Origin: GCA-002282575 sp964493995
GTDB taxonomy: Bacteria; Pseudomonadota; Gammaproteobacteria; Thiomicrospirales; Thiomicrospiraceae
Assembly: GCA_964493995.1 (NCBI GenBank)
Contig: CAZBQD010000026.1
Coordinates: forward strand, 1-27,056
DNA length: 27,056 bases
Reading direction: 5' to 3'
This document shows, piece after piece, positions 24,068 through 27,056 of the stretch. The notes under the pieces are model-generated. The model did no database searches and had not been told where the DNA came from. It worked only from the letters and a program-made list of their open reading frames with translations. The position numbers were made by a program, and so were the translations under genes. The first letter of the stretch is position 1, and every line of letters begins with the position of its first letter.

Positions 24068-24856
24068 TCATAGCACTAATCGCCACTCACTTTTTAGCAC
24101 CGTTACTGCCGACCCAGACAAGAGCACCCGATTGCCCTGCATCTGGCAGCGAATGACGCCACCACGTTTTGAGACTTGCTTGGCAACAAGCCTTGGCTTA
24201 TTGAGTTCTTTTGCCCAATATGGGGCAAGCTGACAATGCGCCGACCCTGTCACAGGGTCTTCGTTCACCCCTAATTTAGGCGCAAAAAAGCGGCTCACAA
24301 AATCGTACTGTTCACTTTTCGCTGTCACAATGACACCACGCAAATCCAGTGTTGATAACACAGCAAAATTTGGCGTTAGCTGTGTCAGCATTGCTTCATC
24401 TTCAAGCACCACTAAATAATCATCACCCGCAAGCACAGCCTTAGGCGTTACACCTAGCCCCTGCAACAAGGCAGAGGGTACAGTGTTAACAGGGTTAGGG
24501 ACACATATCGGAAAGTCCATACACAAGACATCGTCCGACTTCTCTACCGTTAATACGCCACTATGTGTATGAAAGCGGATACTCGGCTGCGCGTGAGCAT
24601 ATTCGGCAAACAACACATGCGCCGCTGCCAAGGTAGCATGTCCACATAAATCGACTTCCGACACAGGCGTGAACCAACGTAAACCATAGTCGTCTGCTTG
24701 CGGAACTAAAAAAGCAGTTTCAGAAAGGTTGTTTTCGGCTGCTATCGATTGCATTAACGTATCGGATAGCCAAGCATCCAATACACAAACGGCTGCAGGA
24801 TTACCCTCGAATGGGCGCGAAGCAAAGGCATCGACTTGGTATTGGGTGATGTTCAT
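24068..24856 (-). CDS. PhzF-family epimerase/isomerase-like protein
   Basis: A 262-residue member of the PhzF fold (two diaminopimelate-epimerase-like halves). The N-terminus QYQVDAFASRPFEGNPAAVC is typical, Glu46 in NNLSETAFL fits the catalytic Glu of PhzF, and GHATLAAAHVLF and EDPVTGSAHCQLAPYW are the other conserved stretches. There are no phenazine genes nearby, so this is a general metabolic relative rather than true PhzF; substrate unknown. The start ATG at 24856 overlaps the stop of a GNAT-like fragment as TTATGA, and a Bcr/CflA exporter lies just downstream on the same strand. Confidence 0.9.
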   Translation of the reverse strand: MNITQYQVDAFASRPFEGNPAAVCVLDAWLSDTLMQSIAAENNLSETAFLVPQADDYGLRWFTPVSEVDLCGHATLAAAHVLFAEYAHAQPSIRFHTHSGVLTVEKSDDVLCMDFPICVPNPVNTVPSALLQGLGVTPKAVLAGDDYLVVLEDEAMLTQLTPNFAVLSTLDLRGVIVTAKSEQYDFVSRFFAPKLGVNEDPVTGSAHCQLAPYWAKELNKPRLVAKQVSKRGGVIRCQMQGNRVLLSGSAVTVLKSEWRLVL

Positions 24857-24954
24857 AACATTACTTTCAACTTCCGACCACCTATTATTTCAAAGCCTTC
24901 ACGCTCATAAAAACCAAGTCTCTTATCAAATGTCTTAACATGACCTATCAGCAT
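24853..24954 (-). pseudogene. C-terminal remnant of a GNAT-like acetyltransferase
   Basis: A minus-strand reading of 33 residues contains DKRLGFYEREGFEIIGG, which resembles the conserved C-terminal FYExxGF motif of GNAT acetyltransferases, and ends in KLKVML. The frame stays open only a little further upstream (to about 24999) before a TAA, and no N-terminal acetyl-CoA domain is found. The stop overlaps the PhzF start. It looks like the leftover end of a gene cut away when the ParA segment arrived, but a chance short frame cannot be excluded. Confidence 0.4.
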
Positions 24955-25030
24955 TTTGGCTTGACATACAATTTTGTACTTCTCTACGTGCTTTGTGGTG
25001 CAATTTTAGTATTTAACTTGATAGTCTGTT

Positions 25031-26044
25031 TTAAAGCCTTTCAACTACGCCATCAATTGCAGCTAACATTTCTGCACGTGCTTCTTTTTTTACTTGCACT
25101 CTTTGACCTGCAAGGCTCAACTTACCAACTGGCATACCATCAAAAGGACACCCTCTAGCAAAAGCAACAACACCTGTTGTTCCAAAATCCCGAACATCGA
25201 CCGTACCATCTTTGGGTTCAGAAAAATTAAAGTAATGCGCATATTGCTCAATAAGACCATTTAAATCAGATTCAATACCAACTAAAACAGCATTGTACGC
25301 TGATGATGTGCCCATATATTGAGTCAATCTATTTTTAACAATTAAATGAACCTTTGGTAATGTTCTATTTGCATCGTTTAGCTTTTTTGCAAAGGTATAC
25401 TTTGAGTAAACCTCAGATGGTAGTTTTAGACCATAAATAAGAGAAAACGCATTTTGAATAGCTCTTCTTGAAGAATCGTCTGCCATTACAGGGAGAATAA
25501 CACGATCTGAAGCAGCTAAAGCGATTTGTGTATACATGGAAAAGCTAGGATTAGTATCTATAAAAACATAATCATATGTAAGAAGGTTAAGCAAATCGCG
25601 TAACCAATCGATAACACCAAGCCAAGCGTTCACACCAGGTATATCGGCATTTGCAAGAGTATTCATGGCAATCGCTTGCAACTCTAATAATGGATCCCCA
25701 CAAATTAAGTCTATATTCGTTGGAATAGAACTATTAAACTCGCTTGGGTTGGTAATAAAATCTTTAGCTGAAAAAGAGGGCGGAGAAAAAGGGGAGCTCA
25801 ACCTTAAATCAAAGTATCCACCTATGCTGGATCTAGGCAACTTTCCTTGATTAATAAGCAGATTGTTACTACCACTATTTTCTTGACCTCCCAAGAAAAT
25901 TTCTGAAAGATTTGCCTGAGGGCACAAATCAATAACCAAAATTTTCTTGTTTGGATTCTTTTGAGCAAACCGACAGACGCTTTGAAAGCTTAAGCTCGTC
26001 TTACCTGTCCCACCTTTATTATTCCATATTGCATAAGTAATCAT
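25031..26044 (-). CDS. Orphan ParA-family ATPase
   Basis: A Walker-type ATPase of the ParA/MinD family, 337 residues. The deviant Walker A motif WNNKGGTGKTSLSFQ lies near the N-terminus, VIDLCPQANLSEIF fits the A' motif (usually DLDPQGN; Cys replaces the second Asp), and YVFIDTNPSF fits Walker B. No N-terminal helix-turn-helix domain is present, so it resembles type Ib or island ParA proteins rather than the F/P1 type. The starts at 26047 and 26044 are tandem ATGs; the second has better spacing (7 bases) from AAAGG. No ParB gene is beside it. AT-richer than the housekeeping genes, consistent with acquired DNA. Function may be partition of an integrated element or placement of a cell component. 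Confidence 0.85.
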   Translation of the reverse strand: MITYAIWNNKGGTGKTSLSFQSVCRFAQKNPNKKILVIDLCPQANLSEIFLGGQENSGSNNLLINQGKLPRSSIGGYFDLRLSSPFSPPSFSAKDFITNPSEFNSSIPTNIDLICGDPLLELQAIAMNTLANADIPGVNAWLGVIDWLRDLLNLLTYDYVFIDTNPSFSMYTQIALAASDRVILPVMADDSSRRAIQNAFSLIYGLKLPSEVYSKYTFAKKLNDANRTLPKVHLIVKNRLTQYMGTSSAYNAVLVGIESDLNGLIEQYAHYFNFSEPKDGTVDVRDFGTTGVVAFARGCPFDGMPVGKLSLAGQRVQVKKEARAEMLAAIDGVVERL

Positions 26045-26080
26045 CATAAAACCTTTAATATACTAAAAAGACATGGAACA

Positions 26081-26109
26081 ACTATATCATGTCCAATATG
26101 GACTTTCAA
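26081..26109 (-). promoter_or_regulatory. parA-like promoter with palindromic operator in the spacer
   Basis: On the minus strand TTGAAA (26104-26109) and TATAGT (26081-26086) are exactly 17 bases apart. The spacer contains the symmetric GTCCATATTGGAC (26091-26103; 5-base arms GTCCA/TGGAC, 3-base centre). A further half-site TTTGGAC lies at 26118-26124. Repressor binding there would block RNA polymerase, suggesting autoregulation or control by an unlinked factor. Confidence 0.6.
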
Positions 26110-26139
26110 TTGTTTTATTTGGACAAAATTAAGAAAAGA

Positions 26140-26493
26140 TCAACTCGACGATGTCAATGCCGAATCGGGTTGATGTGTTTTTAGCCAGTCTTTGAGCGCG
26201 GCGTTCATTCTAGTTTGCCAACCTGCACCCGTTGCTTTAAAGGCAGCAATCACATCACGATCAAAACGAATCGCAACTTGTTCTTTATTGCCTGTACCCA
26301 CAGGGCGGCCAACGCGACGCTTGGTTATTGCCTCACGCATCAATAAGCTGGCATCGGGCGCATCCTCATCTTCGACAGGCTCAATGCCCTGCTGAGCATT
26401 GCGACGAATACGCGCCCAATCCGTTTGAGATTGCCCCTTATCTCTTGCTTGCTTCATTTCATCAAGCGTCATCCGCGTCATTGAGCCACTCAT
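26140..26493 (-). CDS. brnA: BrnA-family antitoxin
   Basis: DNA-binding antitoxin of the BrnT/BrnA type II system, 117 residues from the ATG at 26493, which has GAGGTG eight bases upstream. A longer frame start lacks this site. The N-terminal half is charged (TLDEMKQARDKGQSQTDW), the middle has KRRVGRPVGTG, and the C-terminal part QVAIRFDRDVIAAFKATGAGW resembles the ribbon-helix-helix domain of BrnA (COG3514), with the following WQTRMNAALKDWL helix. It overlaps the toxin gene by 32 bases on the same strand, and the toxin comes first, as in brnTA. The complex is expected to repress its own promoter. Confidence 0.88.
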   Translation of the reverse strand: MSGSMTRMTLDEMKQARDKGQSQTDWARIRRNAQQGIEPVEDEDAPDASLLMREAITKRRVGRPVGTGNKEQVAIRFDRDVIAAFKATGAGWQTRMNAALKDWLKTHQPDSALTSSS

Positions 26494-26752
26494 AATACAC
26501 CTCAACTTCTTTCTTATTCGCTGGCCGAAAACTGATAATTCGTTGAACTTCATCCGGAATATAAGCCACCGTTAACACCGTGAGCACTTCAAAAACATAG
26601 GCAAACGCCTGCTTTCGCTGTTCCCCGTTTCGCATTGAATCCACTTCTAAGCGCAATGGATTTTCAAGCACCATATCAGCATCTAAAAAATCCAACCCGT
26701 GCTTTTCTAGATTGATACGTCGTTTTTCTTCGTGCCAAGCATAGTTTTTCAT
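26462..26752 (-). CDS. brnT: BrnT-family ribonuclease toxin
   Basis: RelE-fold toxin expected to cleave RNA and slow growth when BrnA is lost. 96 residues. The family pattern is visible: an N-terminal W-H-E-E-K-RRINLEKHGLDF (BrnT has W-D-xx-K-xxxNxxKHGVsF), a central GEQRKQAFAYVFEVLTVLTVAY, and the C-terminal RIISFRPANKKEVEVYYEW (BrnT: RIISARxAxxxExxxY). It precedes brnA and overlaps it. No Shine-Dalgarno sequence lies before the ATG at 26752, and the predicted transcript start is at or near the A of the ATG, so it may be translated from a leaderless message. Confidence 0.9.
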   Translation of the reverse strand: MKNYAWHEEKRRINLEKHGLDFLDADMVLENPLRLEVDSMRNGEQRKQAFAYVFEVLTVLTVAYIPDEVQRIISFRPANKKEVEVYYEWLNDADDA

Positions 26753-26787
26753 ATAATTATTGTATATGCGTTAATTGTGATTTGCAA
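26750..26787 (-). promoter_or_regulatory. brnTA promoter with inverted-repeat operator over the start codon
   Basis: On the minus strand TTGCAA (26782-26787) and TACAAT (26759-26764) are 17 bases apart. A perfect 6-base inverted repeat, CATATA-7 bases-TATATG (26750-26768), covers the -10 element and the toxin start codon. This is where a BrnA or BrnTA repressor complex would be expected to bind. Confidence 0.65.
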
Positions 26788-27056
26788 TGATCTAGCCCCG
26801 ACCGCCCTTATCTCTGCTCTCGATTAAACCAGCAACGTGCCAAATGGCGATGAAGGGAATCAGGACAATAGCCACTGGGTAAATTCAGCTCGAGCGATAA
26901 GGCGACAAAAATGGTCATCTTAATGCTGACCTTCATAACAAGCAAGTGTCCGCGCACAAGCCATCACAGAGCCCATGCGTTTAATGACTCACGATACCAA
27001 CATCATTAGTCAATCCTGAACAACACATAACCAGCTGATTTAGAATTACTTTATTC
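26769..27056. other. Intergenic region upstream of brnTA, no convincing gene
   Basis: Apart from the brnTA promoter at its left end I see no full gene. On the minus strand a short frame ending at 26792 (open from about 26884) would read PVAIVLIPFIAIWHVAGLIE then a basic tail, which looks like the last membrane helix of a lost protein, but upstream it is closed by a stop. No clear repeats, tRNA or attachment site were found before the window ends. Confidence 0.45.

Noticed and set aside
24940..25158. 72-residue hydrophobic frame on the plus strand opposite the end of the ParA gene
   Set aside because: Largely antisense to the ParA C-terminus, with no ribosome-binding site; likely a shadow.

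Overview
The window looks like a chromosomal segment of a proteobacterium, probably gammaproteobacterial (betaproteobacterial is possible), of roughly mid GC. Support: a Fiu/PiuA receptor next to a PiuC/YbiX hydroxylase, RlmI, Hsp15, a Bcr/CflA exporter, a 1290-residue DUF3683-type FAD/Fe-S oxidoreductase, and a periplasmic flavocytochrome c sulfide dehydrogenase. The last suggests that sulfide can be oxidised, as in sulfur-oxidising lineages. I cannot name the genus.

Left part (1-7690): an iron-uptake unit on the minus strand (start of a PiuC-like gene, then the siderophore receptor with a Fur-box-like site), a small His-rich lipoprotein, and a dicarboxylate/amino-acid symporter. Divergent from the symporter are an MscS-family channel with a long periplasmic coiled coil and a secreted MBL-fold protein lacking most of the first zinc motif. 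Centre (7796-18400): polA; a secreted protein of unknown function; a tightly packed minus-strand set encoding a TRAP-type binding protein, a MraY/WecA-like sugar-phosphate transferase, an ECF sigma factor and an RskA-like anti-sigma factor; then fccA-fccB and rlmI. A promoter-like pair (CATCCA, 16 bases, CGTATA) lies before the unknown secreted protein and resembles what I recall for SigK-type ECF factors, so that protein is a candidate target of the neighbouring sigma factor.

Right part (18400-24856): the large FAD/Fe-S oxidoreductase, hslR, and a PhzF-like enzyme followed by a Bcr/CflA exporter. From about 24850 to the end the region looks accessory: a GNAT-like C-terminal remnant, an orphan ParA ATPase with a palindrome inside its promoter, and a BrnT/BrnA toxin-antitoxin pair whose promoter and start codon are covered by an inverted repeat.

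Most genes are ordinary housekeeping or transport genes. The most distinctive local systems are the sigma/anti-sigma/glycan/TRAP set with its possible secreted target, the His-rich lipoprotein beside the Fur-type locus, and the ParA/BrnTA segment. No tRNA, rRNA, CRISPR array or complete insertion sequence was seen.
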